This document shows, in pieces, positions 48,263-58,529 of a DNA stretch of 64,000 nt (positions are counted from its first letter, which is position 1; every line of letters starts with the position of its first letter). The stretch spans positions 248,001-312,000 of the forward strand of contig JAPFBL010000240.1 of the NCBI GenBank assembly GCA_026182355.1, read 5' to 3'. Below the pieces are notes generated by a model, which did not search any database, was not told the origin of the DNA, and saw only the letters and a program-made list of their open reading frames with translations. Origin of the DNA: Hermatobates lingyangjiaoensis (Eukaryota > Arthropoda > Insecta > Hemiptera > Hermatobatidae). Position numbers and translations under genes: made by a program.

Positions 48263-48264
48263 CG

Positions 48265-49555
48265 ATCGGTTTAAACAATAAAATAATAATAAACCTAATA
48301 ATATATTATATTTGTATTCATAACTAATTTCATGTCTCTAAGTTTGTCACATTTCTTTTTATTTATTGACCCCACAAGTCAAGTTCAACTGTTCCGTTTT
48401 GCTCAGGTCTCTTGTTTTCACTGATGTTATTAATATAATTAAAATATCAGAATAACATTTTATTTTAATGATAATTTGAAATGTATTGTTTCTCTGATTT
48501 TAATTGATAAGTTTGAAATCAAAAACATTGAAAATGGTTTAATTTATTTATTGTTTGGCTTTGTAACTCGTTAATTCATCATTAATTAATATTTGATATT
48601 TTCTACTATTGGACTTAATGAGAGTACCGTTTGGTTAAAAAGGGTTTGAAGCAGGTAGCTGGACCACACACGAAACGTCACCTGTCACCTGTCTAGTAGG
48701 ACAAACACCAATAATGACTTCAATTCCCCTGCGGAAAGACACAAAGATGGTTAAAATTTTACACCCTTCCAGACAAAATGCAACCTCTATTGGGTGTTAG
48801 GAAGCCCTTTTACTTTGTTGGAAGGATTACCTTGGGTAAATCTCTGACGTTGACTGACAGGCAATCCTCCAGGTCAAAGAACTCTGACCCTGCCAAACCA
48901 TTAGAGAAGTGTTTATTTTTGTACACTTTACTAGATAATTTCAAACAAGTATTAGATAAAACATTGTAATTTTGTCAGTTAACGAACTGTATGAATAAAT
49001 TTTATTTTATAATTTATTTTAATTCCTTCCAAGCAAAATAAAATTTTAGTTAAGCAACGTTATTCCTGTACCAGTTTTTACTTATACCGCGATTGCCAAA
49101 TAAATGTTTAATAAATCAACTGTAATGATTAATTAGACTAATAAAGTTCATGCTCGAAGGTTTAAAAATATTAGTTCGTCACTAAAATGTGATTCTTCAA
49201 ACACTTCATCCTTACTGAAAGTAAACTAACATACTTAGACTCACCTTATGCCGTGAGTTGCATACCACTCTCCACCAGTTTTGGATCTCGCTCATTTCAA
49301 GATGGAAGATGAGGTGAGATTCAAATCCAGTTGAGTATGATATTTAATTCCCCTGATAGGATTACTTATGTGCTAACTTTCCTCAGAGTACCTTTTTTCA
49401 CCTAACGATGACAATTAAAGAGTCTAAATATTACATTAATTATATATTATAGTTGTTATTCCTGATTTAGTATGGTTTAACCCGTCTAAAATATATATAT
49501 ATATATACACAAAATTGTCACAATAACACGTAATATAAATATTCAGGTAACTCAC
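48265..49555. other. Non-coding stretch
   Basis: No gene was recognised. A weak hammerhead-like remnant lies at 48640-48690 (GGGT with ACCT as possible stem I, core TTGAAGC, then GAA, ACGT, C). (TA)n at 49491-49507. Confidence 0.45.
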
Positions 49556-49574
49556 CACAAATGAATGAAGATAG

Positions 49575-49614
49575 TTGCTCTAAGGCCTTTCGTTTTCACG
49601 TCGTCAGAGAGCAA
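49575..49614 (-). ncRNA. Hammerhead ribozyme, best candidate in the window
   Basis: On the minus strand: a 7-bp stem I (TTGCTCT, from 49614-49608, with AGAGCAA, 49581-49575), core CTGACGA (49607-49601), an unpaired C, a short stem II with a GAAA-type loop (GTGAAAAC), GAA (49591-49589), the perfect palindrome AGGCCT (49588-49583) and U17 at 49582. Every conserved position is satisfied with N7 = C. It sits a short distance 3' of a PLE GIY-YIG coding fragment on the same strand, where PLE terminal repeats lie. Self-cleavage is predicted after U17. Stem II of 2 bp and the palindromic stem III suggest that a dimeric form may be needed. Confidence 0.75.
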
Positions 49615-49636
49615 GTGAATACAAGTTGTAGGCAGG

Positions 49637-50061
49637 TTATGAATTTTGATTTAAAGTTGGATTAAGATTGGCATCATTGACAGTATTTTTCCCTATTACA
49701 GTCGAAATAGTCTTGATTTGTTTAACGATTCCTTCAATTAGAAATTCATCTAATTTAAAAAGGCCTGGACTAATGTTGACTAAGGTCTTAGAAAAGCCTT
49801 TTATGAGGGCGCTTTCAACAATGTTTCTTCTTCTTTCACATGACATAAATTAATTAAGTGATTTTTGTCTCTAATGTGTAGGAACAAGGCACATTTATCG
49901 TCTTGTCTTCTTCTAACAGAATACTGATGTTGCTTGATACTTGTGTCAATTCCTTTTGCTGTCTGTCCAATGCAAGCTAACTCGCAATCCTTGCAAGGAA
50001 TTTTGTATACACAACAGTTTTTCCGGCTTCTTTTAGAGTTATGGACAAGTCTATTTGACAA
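49637..50061 (-). pseudogene. PLE GIY-YIG endonuclease, one frameshift
   Basis: On the minus strand: SNRLVHNSKRSRKNCC, then VYKIPCKDCELACIGQTAKG (GIY-YIG core with the C-x2-C block), then KQHQYSVRRRQDD and ALFLHIRDKNHLIN. A frameshift near 49840 leads to RRRNIVESALIKGF and a C-terminus ending near 49640. The tyrosine of the usual YIG is replaced (CIG). This is the DNA-cleaving domain used by PLEs for target-primed insertion. It is followed on the same strand by the hammerhead at 49575-49614. Confidence 0.85.
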
Positions 50062-50341
50062 ATTAGAAAGAATTGACCAATTTTTAGAAGAAGAAATTAA
50101 ATATATTTACAAAGTTTCAACCTCTCTAATGTATCCAAAAAAGTTAATTGATAACGTTATGAAAAAAGCCAAACAATCTTTGATATCATCTGAAAGGGAG
50201 GAACGCTTTTCAAGAAGAAATTTGCTAGTAATTCCCTACAGCCCATGTTTAAAAGACATACCATATTTTTTAAAGAAGCTAGATATCCCAGTTACATTTA
50301 GTAGTGGTGGTAATTTGTTATACAAGTTACAAATAATATAA
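50057..50341 (+). pseudogene. PLE RT-GIY linker region, inverted
   Basis: On the plus strand it encodes a lysine-rich helical region (IDQFLEEEIKYIYK, YPKKLIDNVMKKAK) and then LLVIPYSPCLKDI and VTFSSGGNLLYKL. This is typical of the linker between reverse transcriptase and GIY-YIG in Penelope-type ORFs. It lies head to head with the minus-strand GIY-YIG fragment, with the junction near 50058. In an intact element its 3' end would join the 5' end of that fragment, so the DNA has been inverted. Confidence 0.7.
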
Positions 50342-50344
50342 TTT

Positions 50345-50849
50345 GTTATACAATTATTTGAAGGTAGTTAGTTTTCCCTTCAATGATTGCTTTCAAATCT
50401 GCATTCCTAAGCAAGCTCTCTTTATGGCATTTGCATAACTTTGAAATCATCTGAAGGAGCCCACATTTGGTTACTTGGGGTCCGTAGCAAACCCAGTTTC
50501 AATTAAAATCGTTTCAAACTTTTTCTATCTCTGTTATTAATTTTTTTAAAATATTTTTTCCTTTAATTTTACTATTTACCTTAACTTAATTCAGTCTACT
50601 TTAATTTACTTTTTTTTTTAGCCTAAAAGCTTGAATCGTTAGTTGCAAGCCAGCCAAGCCAAGACGTTATTGGATGAATACCTTCTACTGACAGCTTTAT
50701 GACTAAAAACTTAACACTGCTTTCACATGATAGACTGGCCACATCTTGACCATGCTTAAGAACAGTTGATCAAAGTCTTAATTTGAATAACTGCTTTGTA
50801 CTCTTTTGGGTTTCATGCATTTTGGTAATATATATTACATTAAAAGAAT
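50345..50849. other. AT-rich stretch, nothing recognised
   Basis: Possibly flank or untranslated parts of the PLE. No domain or clear repeat seen. Confidence 0.45.
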
Positions 50850-51080
50850 AGAGCATCTGGATGCGGTCAGTTTTTTCCAAAATCAATTTACAATTTTATT
50901 GCCAACATTTCAATTTTATTTACATTTTTTTCATAAACAAAAGTAGGAGTATTTTTTGAATTCATAAACTCCTAATTTTGCCTATAAAAAAGGTTTTTAA
51001 TAAAAATCGAAACGTTGGCAATAAAAGTGTATATTAAATTTCGAGAAACTGACCACATCCCGACGACTTATTCTCTTCAT
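50850..51080. repeat. Inverted PLE end pair
   Basis: The left arm (gcggtcagttttttcc at about 50867) and right arm (ctgaccacatcccgacgact at about 51049) are inverted, with gccaacatttcaa on the left and gaaacgttggc on the right. Confidence 0.6.
50979..51020 (+). ncRNA. Hammerhead-like, altered TATAAAA core group
   Basis: Stem I TGCC (50979-50982) pairs with GGCA (51017-51020). Stem II pairs GGTTTTT with AAAAATC (one mismatch). GAA, ACGT and U17 follow. The core position reads tataaaaaa instead of CTGANGA. Same change as at 57993 and 58616. Confidence 0.45.
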
Positions 51081-51229
51081 ATTTATATATCTGCGGTTGA
51101 AAAAGTCTTATTTTTTTATAAATATCATTTATATGTACAATGATTCAATATGGACAAGAAACGTTTGTAAGTAAACTATAAGTAAACAAGAAAGAGACTT
51201 ATTTATAGCCCCCCAAATTTCGACTAAAT

Positions 51230-51666
51230 CAGTGTTTCCCAAAGTGGGCTGGGGGCGGTGCTTTGATATCGGGGGGCGGTAATGCAAAAAGGAGTGGGGA
51301 TTCTATTTCTATAAATTGAAAATGTTCATGCAATATAATTTCTAAATTTAAGTGAAAACACGATATGTAAACTTCTAGGAAATGGTTTCTTAAAATTGTT
51401 TGTTTTGATGATTCATTTTTATGTTAAAAGTATATTCTCACCTAAGTTTCTTTTATTGTGTATTAATTCTTTTGCATAAATATGCTATGAAATAATACAT
51501 CTTTTAAATTCTAAATAAATATTCAATTAGTAATTTTTTTAATTTAATTATTAAAATGTTACTCATTTGGTTATTTAGTCTAGGAATCTGATTATTATTC
51601 AAGGGTGTTGAGTTACAGGTTTATGGACCCAAGGGGGTCAAACTCAAAAAAGTTTGGGAAACACTG
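51230..51666. mobile_element. hAT-type MITE with perfect 8-bp TSD
   Basis: Terminal inverted repeats CAGTGTTTCCCAAA and its complement (TTTGGGAAACACTG), 437 bp long, no transposase. The 8-mer gactaaat flanks both ends (51222-51229 and 51667-51674). Termini and TSD length are those of the hAT superfamily. Non-autonomous. Confidence 0.95.
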
Positions 51667-51679
51667 GACTAAATCGTAA

Positions 51680-53060
51680 TGAGGAGAGCAAACGCATTAT
51701 TCAGATTTTAAAAGAAATATTGTTCTATCAATTTTACAAAAATTAATTTCAATCCAGGAATTAAAATATTGTTTCTTCATAACACAATTCAATGATTTTA
51801 TTGAAAATAAAATATAAAATTATTGTATAAAATTTTTATACAATTATTATATAAAATTTATCTATTATAGCTCGAGTGTCATTAAATAAACATGGTGAAT
51901 CGATGTTTCCAATACAAATGATAGAAGATTCTTTCTTTCAACTGAAGTTTATAGGAGGGTAAAGGAAATAATTCTAAAGAATCTCATAATTATGTATGGA
52001 AATATATGAGGACAAACTGAATTAAATGAATAATATTCTTTTGAGTGGTTTTCTGTAAAAATATGAACAAGTTATATTTTAAATATGAACAAAAAACAGC
52101 TAATTCCATCTGTTAACTGTAGGACAAAACACCATCAGTGGGTGTAAATCATTGGTTAATGATATATATTAGAAGACATTTAAAATTTTCTACTACTAAA
52201 AACATTAAAGATAATTAAAAAAAAGATTTCCCTGATGATCTTGCTAATTTAAATAGAATGTTACCTGATCTCTCCGTAATAAAGAAGATAAACTTCCTTA
52301 CACCTTTAAGGAATGCTTCAAACAACGTTATTATAATTATATAGATTAGAAACGTTTCTCAACTAATAAATTAAAAAAAGAAAATATTTTTTTGTATATA
52401 TCTGATTTAAAGTTGAATACTCAATTCTTTGAGCTAATTTTACAAATCTTCACCATCTCTCATCACTTGTAGTTGAAGTCCAGTAGTGGCTAAGAAGCGA
52501 ATGATACATGTAAATCGCGGTCTCGCCAGCTGCTTGTTGCATAAATCTAGTCAAACAACCTGCATGCAAGCCAGAAACAAACTAGTTCATGCAGTTCACT
52601 TAATTTTTTTTTTTATTTTGATAAAAGAGTCATTATTTTCAATAAAGAAGGATTAACATAAATTTGGTAATAAATCGGTAAAAGACGTAAAAATTTTTTA
52701 TAAAGTCTCTTTTAAATAGCGGAATAAATATACTTTTCAAGCTGTAATTATTTGCTTAAAGCTATGTTTATACTTATTTGTTTAGGTTTTTTTTTTAAAC
52801 CATCATGATGTTATTTAAAATGTTGTTTTTTTTTTGTTCTAATGATCTTCTATCTGGTAGGAAATCTCTTACAAATCATAAATTTAATATTTACAAAATA
52901 TTTCTTCATCACAAACTGATGTTGCTCAGATTTTAAACACAATATTATTCTTGCCATTAACTGCAAATGTCTTAAAATAAATCATGCTTAATTAACATTC
53001 TCGAGAATTTTATCATATTGATGGTAAAACTATTCGGACAAATTCTCAAGAAAATAAATT
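51680..53060. other. AT-rich stretch, nothing recognised
   Basis: Short patches near 52450-52600 are less AT-rich but have no ORF or identified repeat. Confidence 0.5.
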
Positions 53061-53066
53061 AATTAT

Positions 53067-53338
53067 GAATTCACATAAGGGGTTATTGAGGATTTTGTTC
53101 ATAAAACATACAACTCCTGATCATCAGCCGACGTTTCGCCAAAAGTTGTTTGGCATTTTCAAGGCTAAAAAACAATTTATTAAACGACATAAGTAAAGCA
53201 AGATAAATACATCATCGGACACCATCCAACAGAAAACAAACGACACAAATAACAATACAATACAATACAATACAATACAATACACAAGGAGTTGTATGTT
53301 TTATTATCAAAATCCTCAATAACCCCTTATGTGAATTT
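53067..53338. repeat. Foldback with (AATAC)n centre and hammerhead
   Basis: Arms 53067-53120 (ttcacataaggggttattga) and 53285-53338 (its complement) flank a hammerhead-like motif and an (ATACA)n microsatellite at 53250-53283. Confidence 0.88.
53126..53166 (-). ncRNA. Hammerhead-like motif, strong stems, weak core
   Basis: On the minus strand: AGCC pairs with GGCT (stem I, 4 bp). The core reads TTGAAAA. An unpaired T is followed by a 6-bp stem II (GCCAAA with TTTGGC), GAA, the palindrome ACGT, C17. C3 and G8 are both changed, so it is likely inactive. Confidence 0.5.
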
Positions 53339-53704
53339 GAAATATCAGTGGTCGAGAAACTATATCAATATCAATATAAATTAATTATGACATTAGCTTT
53401 AAGCTTCTAAACAGACACCACTTATTCAACACAATTACAGATATGCAAATAAAAAAAAAAGACTTAGACTTAGTTAGTAAGTTAGTCCACGTAGAATGAG
53501 TCACATTCTATGTTGAATATCGTCACAGACGATAAACAATGTTGCTGGAAGTGCAGGAACTGGCAAAGTAGAGAGGGTAAACTTGGTTCTTGGCAGTCAT
53601 GGTAAAATATCGGTAGGGCTGGTGATGGGACAGATGAGGCAATTTCTTCGGCCATATATATATAAATTTTCTTACAAAGTATGCCAATTTTTATTTCCGA
53701 AAAT

Positions 53705-53780
53705 GAAAATTGGCATACTTTTTAATAAAAAATGTCTAAATGAAGGTCTGCTCCCAAAATATACTAATATATACAGAAAT
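53705..53780 (+). pseudogene. PLE N-terminal coding block
   Basis: Reads GILFNKKCLNEGLLPKYTNI and then a tyrosine codon and an AT tract. Same endpoint as 44329-44416. Confidence 0.5.
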
Positions 53781-53790
53781 TAGGACTCAC

Positions 53791-53831
53791 ATTCAATATT
53801 TCAACCATTTTAACGGCCGTCCTCAAGAAAG
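53791..53831 (-). ncRNA. Hammerhead-like motif, ATAT stem III
   Basis: On the minus strand: TTTC pairs with GAA(T) as stem I (3 bp), core TTGAGGA, unpaired C, stem II GGCC with GGTT (two G-U pairs), GAA, the palindrome ATAT, U17. C3 is changed to U. Confidence 0.45.
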
Positions 53832-53857
53832 GAAGTTGAGTGGATAGAAGACGAAAG

Positions 53858-53896
<39 letters not shown>

Positions 53897-53918
53897 TGAC
53901 TCAGTATATATATATAAA

Positions 53919-54073
53919 CTAGAATTTAAAAAGAACACATAGAAAAGAAATCACTGAACTCACTACTATATTTCGATGTCCTCGTCTTATCAGCCTTTGG
54001 AGCGAGACGAGGACATCGAAATATAGTAGTGAGCTCAGTGATTTCTTTTCTATGTGTTCTTTTTAAATTCTAG
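53919..54073. repeat. Inverted repeat, 69-bp arms
   Basis: Arms 53919-53987 and 54005-54073, loop of 17 bp. They contain gacgaggacatcgaaatata, related to the 43.0- and 54.2-kb motifs. Confidence 0.9.
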
Positions 54074-54193
54074 TTCGAAGAATCATTTCATCTAATTGTA
54101 TATATATATATACATGTTTATATATATATACTGATATCAAATATATACTGATATTGAGTAGCAATATAGATATCACGCGAGTGCTTCGCACTT

Positions 54194-54227
54194 CTTCCTC
54201 ATGACGACAGATATCGAAATATCGAAG
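54194..54227 (+). ncRNA. Hammerhead-like motif, CTTC/GAAG stem I
   Basis: CTTC (54194-54197), core CTCATGA (G5 changed to C), unpaired C, weak stem II, GAA (54216-54218), ATAT (54219-54222), C17, GAAG (54224-54227). Stem I is a perfect 4 bp. The G5 change should abolish activity. Confidence 0.45.
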
Positions 54228-54297
54228 TGAGTTCTGTAGTGACTTTCTGTGTTCTTTCATATGTGTTAAACTTTATATATATAGATATATATATTAG

Positions 54298-54380
54298 TAT
54301 AAACTGGCAGCAGATATTCATCAAAGCATACATTGTTAAATAACCGAGTAGATTCCGCATTTACGATCTTTTTCAATAAT
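54298..54380 (-). pseudogene. PLE N-terminal coding block
   Basis: On the minus strand it reads KKIVNAESTRLFNNVC and then LLPVYTNIY, followed by (TA)n. Confidence 0.5.
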
Positions 54381-54411
54381 TGGTTATAGAAAAGTGGTTA
54401 GAAAAAAAGAG

Positions 54412-54475
54412 GAACAATTGAAAAAGACTGTGAATGCAGAATCTGTTCTGCAATCTGTATAACAATACATATATA
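54412..54475 (+). pseudogene. PLE N-terminal coding block, inverted partner
   Basis: Reads KKTVNAES and then degrades. Inverted with respect to 54298-54380. Confidence 0.45.
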
Positions 54476-54479
54476 TAAA

Positions 54480-56690
54480 TAGTAAGCCACCTTTGGGTTC
54501 TGGGGATAAACTAGTCTCGATCTTAAAAACGTTTAAATTCATTTGATAAAAGACAAGAATGCATTGCATTAAAATTTTATATCGATAATACAATACAATA
54601 TATGAAAATAATATGACTGAAAGTAAACGAACAGTCAAAATTAATAATAACAGATATAATTTTATAAAGCCAAAGAAAAGTCATCAAAAACAATACAACT
54701 GAGGGAAAATTCTATTGCTAACACTCTCAACACTGAGATAGTATGAGTTTTTACACATCTACCCTTAATCTACCTCATCGAGCTTTAGAGGAAGCCCATA
54801 CCTGACTATTCACTGCGATCAGAGCCCTTGGTATGAATCTTAACAGGTAAGAATTTATTCAAATTATATATTTATCTTACTTTACCTTATATTTTTTATT
54901 CTTTTCATTACTTTTATATATTTATTTAGGTTTATTCCTCTATTGGTTTTATTTTTTCTATATTTTCATTTATCTTTAATTTTTTTTATTTTCTTACAAT
55001 CTTTTTCGGCTTTAATTTATTCGGTATTACTTCCTACATTGCACCTTCTATTCGAAATCTACTTCCTTAGTCATCTTTAAATCTATTATTTTCTCTACCT
55101 GACTATATTTTCTTATTCTTCCTATCAATTCCTTCATCATTCTAGTATTTTCACCTTGTCTCCCACCTATCCTGCTTTGACTAGCTCTTTTTAGCCAGGA
55201 GCTTGCATCGCCATACTGTTGGTTTCGAGCCGCCAAGTTTCGTCTACCTCCCTTTGCTCTCCTGAAGATGGTTATGTGAGTTTTTCTTGTTATTTTAACA
55301 TATCTTTAATTTAAAATTAAAACTGAGGAACATAATTTAATCGAGCAATATATTCAGCTCAAGAGTACAAAAGGACTGTCAGAAAAAAAAGTAAAAAAAA
55401 TGCGACATCAAGAAACTTTGGGAAATCACTATAAGATGTCACAATAAGCAAAGTCTCCAAAAAATGAATATAATATGTGTATTATAAACCACACATAACT
55501 GACTTCTGATCTAGATAATATTTGCTATGTAGGAAAAGCTTTTAAAAATATATTTACTTAATTTCAGGTTTATAAGTTCCCTGATATTACATATTATTCG
55601 AGTAATTCGTAGGGCCTAAAATTCATTGGCATATTAGTTTTGTGTAGATTTGAGAACAATCAAACTACACAACTGATCATATAGATACAAATGCTCAATG
55701 TTTTAAGGCTTTCTTCAAAACTTAAAACCTCTGATTTGGCATATTAGTCATACCAAATACTCTCATTAGAATGAAATTGAGCTTTGCATAAAGTACATAT
55801 GACTGAAATCTTATATTTTTGAGTACTTGATTCATCGATACATAAGAAATACTTATGTTTAATATGGATAAAAGAAATAATAATTTGCAACAATTCTTTT
55901 GTCGGGAAAATAAACGTTGAAACGGGTTTTATTTTTTCTTTTCACGGAAATATCTGTTTCCTTTCAGCAGTAACATCCCCTGTGTATTTCATTGAATGTG
56001 ACGGAAGAGATTGGAGACGTGGGAACTTGAGGCCCCATTAGCCAAGTTAATAAGAGGAGTATACCGTAGCCTGAGCGGGGAAGTGTTCAACAGCCCGTAG
56101 CGGCAGACCTCGACAAAATGGCTCCCCCCCCTCTCCCCCCCTTCTATATTAATTGAGCCTCTGAAGAAGGTCCCTTCGGGGTGTGAAACTAATGTAGCAC
56201 GTCACTCTAATCTGACTTTGCTCGCTTTCAGCTGCCACCCTCTCGATACATCACCATCCCCTATTATAATACTAAAAACCTCCCAACGTTTTTCTATTTA
56301 CTCCCAACATTGCTCCCTATTCCACCCTATTTAATTCCCATTATGTCATGAACCACTGAAATCATCCGTAATTTATTACCACTTCTATTACCATTGACTC
56401 CTATCTCACGATTTAATTATTCAAAATTTTTTCCACCTCATTAAAATTTTGATATTTAGCAGTCTGTAGATTTACGCTATTAAGATATCAAAACATCACT
56501 CGTGCTCCATTCATACTGTGATTTTAATATTTTTTCTAAATGTTTTTTTTTCTGAGTGCGTGAAATGTTTTTCTATTTTAAGATAAAGGTATTACTGTGT
56601 ATCAATAGGTATACAGACATACATACACACACAGATACCTCCATATCATAAACACATGTAAACATGTTAGTTGGGTTTTTGACAGAGTCA
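54480..56690. other. Non-coding, one higher-complexity block
   Basis: AT-rich for the most part. 55038-55290 is CT-rich and ends in cctgaagatgg without the rest of a hammerhead. 55960-56260 is a higher-complexity block with C-runs and no ORF, possibly conserved non-coding DNA. Confidence 0.5.
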
Positions 56691-56701
56691 GTTGGGTTTT
56701 T

Positions 56702-56744
56702 GACTCTGACGAAGACCGCTTGTTACGGTTTAAAGATCTTAGTC
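56702..56744 (+). ncRNA. Hammerhead ribozyme candidate, AGATCT group
   Basis: GACT (56702-56705) pairs with AGTC (56741-56744). Core CTGACGA (56706-56712), unpaired A, a 5-bp stem II (GACCG with CGGTT), then TAA in place of GAA, the perfect palindrome AGATCT (56734-56739) and U17. A single change (G12 to U) separates it from a full motif. Confidence 0.6.
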
Positions 56745-57049
56745 TTGTTTTACCATTTTCTTATTGTGGTTTGATTATGTAAACATGATAAGAAACGGCT
56801 ACATACGAATAACGAAAACAACCGGTAAAAAAATAAAATGATGCTGTAAAAAATTAAAAATTCTTCGGTATAACACTCTTTATTAGTTAGTCGTTTGTAT
56901 TATTTCTTTTCTCTCTTCTTTAAAATAATGTTTATGGATGTTCACCAACTAGTACCTTTTAATCGGGCACACGAGTAGCTGCACTGTGGGTTTCCATTCC
57001 ATATACACCTGATGTGCTTGGTTTCCCTCTTACTTCTCTTTCCCTCTCG

Positions 57050-57088
<39 letters not shown>
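57050..57088. repeat. (CT)n microsatellite
   Basis: A CT tract of about 38 bp followed by (TA)n. Confidence 0.95.
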
Positions 57089-57091
<3 letters not shown>

Positions 57092-57139
57092 ATATATATA
57101 TATACATGATACATGTATCACTAAAACATGTATGTTTTA

Positions 57140-57275
57140 ATGGATGTAATCAAACATGTATCATTAAAGTGAACCGCAGTCTCGGCATTCACGATCTTCA
57201 GACTAAGTGTAGAGGAGGAAGATCTCAGACTGAAGATCGTAAATGACGAGACCGCAGTTCACCTTAATATATATA
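57140..57275. repeat. Inverted pair of PLE N-terminal blocks
   Basis: Arms at about 57164-57202 and 57226-57266 (gaaccgcagtctcggcattc and complement). The minus copy encodes LKIVNAETAVHFND. The plus copy keeps LKIVNDETAVHLN and runs into an AT tract. Confidence 0.75.
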
Positions 57276-57411
57276 ATGATAAAAGTATCGACCGTGGAAT
57301 AGAAACAAAACTAAAATTTATCGGGACTCGGTCAGTTTTTCAGGTTCAAATTAAACTCTCATTAGAATTAGTAATAATACAATCCGTCATACTTCGTAAA
57401 GTCTCAGAAAA

Positions 57412-57451
57412 GCTCGACCGGTTTCGGGTCCGTCTGGATCCCATCTTCATT
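57412..57451 (-). ncRNA. Hammerhead-like motif, ACCGGT group, single arm
   Basis: Same stem II, GAA and ACCGGT as at 9393-9435. The stem I partner on the 5' side is lost (aatgaagatggg), so it is degraded. Confidence 0.45.
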
Positions 57452-57571
57452 GAAATGTAGTCTGAATCTTTCTGAATTCAGACTACAGTTGTTGTTAAAA
57501 TCCACAGACTCTTTTTCTTTGAAAAATAATTTGTAATGTAATACTTAGTTTTTCTGGTTCAAAATTTATAT

Positions 57572-57617
57572 TTCTCCCTACGAAAAAGGTTTTCAATAAA
57601 AACCGAAACGTTGGCAA
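57572..57617 (+). ncRNA. Hammerhead-like, altered core group
   Basis: Stem II GGTTTT with AAAACC, then GAA, ACGT, U17 and GGC. The core reads tacgaaaaa. Stem I partner degraded. Confidence 0.4.
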
Positions 57618-57909
57618 TGAGAGTTTAATTTGAAACTGAAGAACTGACCGAGTCCCGATAAATTTTAGTTTTGTATATATATATTAATTTTTCTTTTCTT
57701 GAAACCAATGCCAACCTTCTTTACATTGTTACGCTCGGTCTTTATTTATTTATTTGTCTGATAACAGTTAAAACTTAAAATTGAAGACTGTGAGTTTTAG
57801 TCTTTTCTTATTTTTGTATATATTTACCATATTGAATAATTTGGGCCTGTTTAAAGTTTTGGATAGTTTTCCTTAATTCAATAATAATATAACAATTCAA
57901 CAAATTCAA

Positions 57910-58212
57910 TAATATATCAACCGTTTGATAGAAATGGTGCATTTTGTGATTGAGATTTGGTCAATTTTTTAGGTTCAAAATCAAACTTTCGTTGCCGACG
58001 TTTGAGTTTTATTTTAAAGCCTTTTTTTATAGGCAGAAGTAAGAAATGTTTGAATAGGAAAATGAAATTTACATCATTTAAACGAACTAACAATCTTGAC
58101 TGGTCGAAACCTTAGTTGATTAGTCTAGTCAAAAAATGTGTTACTTCTACCCATAAAAAAGAATTGAAATAAAACTGGAGATCAGCAGGGAAACTTCAAT
58201 TTTGAAACTAGA

Positions 58213-58235
<23 letters not shown>
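57910..58235. repeat. PLE end, altered core group, degraded
   Basis: Minus-strand motif at 57993-58035 (TGCC with GGCA, core tataaaaaa, GAA changed to CAA). Flanks match 58530-58745. Confidence 0.6.
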
Positions 58236-58244
<9 letters not shown>

Positions 58245-58278
58245 AAGATTTCACATAAACACGTGAAATAACAATCAA

Positions 58279-58324
58279 TGATCAAACCACAATAAGATGG
58301 TTTGAACTTATTGTGGTTTGATCA
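58279..58324. repeat. 18-bp perfect inverted repeat
   Basis: tgatcaaaccacaataag at 58279-58296 and its complement at 58307-58324. The arm word also occurs near 20950 and 56765, next to the AGATCT hammerheads, so it is an end of that PLE group. Confidence 0.9.
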
Positions 58325-58483
58325 TATATATATATATATATATATATACTATATTGACACAAAGAACACACAGAAATGAAAAACAGAAATATATTTACTC
58401 GCTCCTATGAGAAGCCCCGTTGTATTTCCAATGGTTACAGAGGTTGCACAGTCATCTTTAAAATAAGAATATTTAAAGAATAT

Positions 58484-58521
<38 letters not shown>

Positions 58522-58529
58522 ACAGATTC

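Larger units (their letters stand above)
57280..57685. repeat. Nested PLE foldback
   Basis: The outer arms (tatcgaccgtggaatag, acaaaactaaaatttatcgg at 57280-57350; complement at 57620-57680) enclose an arm of the 9.4-kb family (57360-57455, minus) and a gaaacgttggc motif (57572-57617, plus). One PLE end was inserted into another. Confidence 0.75.

Noticed and set aside
48640..48690. Hammerhead call at GAAACGTC
   Set aside because: Possible stem I, but the core is TTGAAGC and stem II does not close; noted only as a possible remnant.
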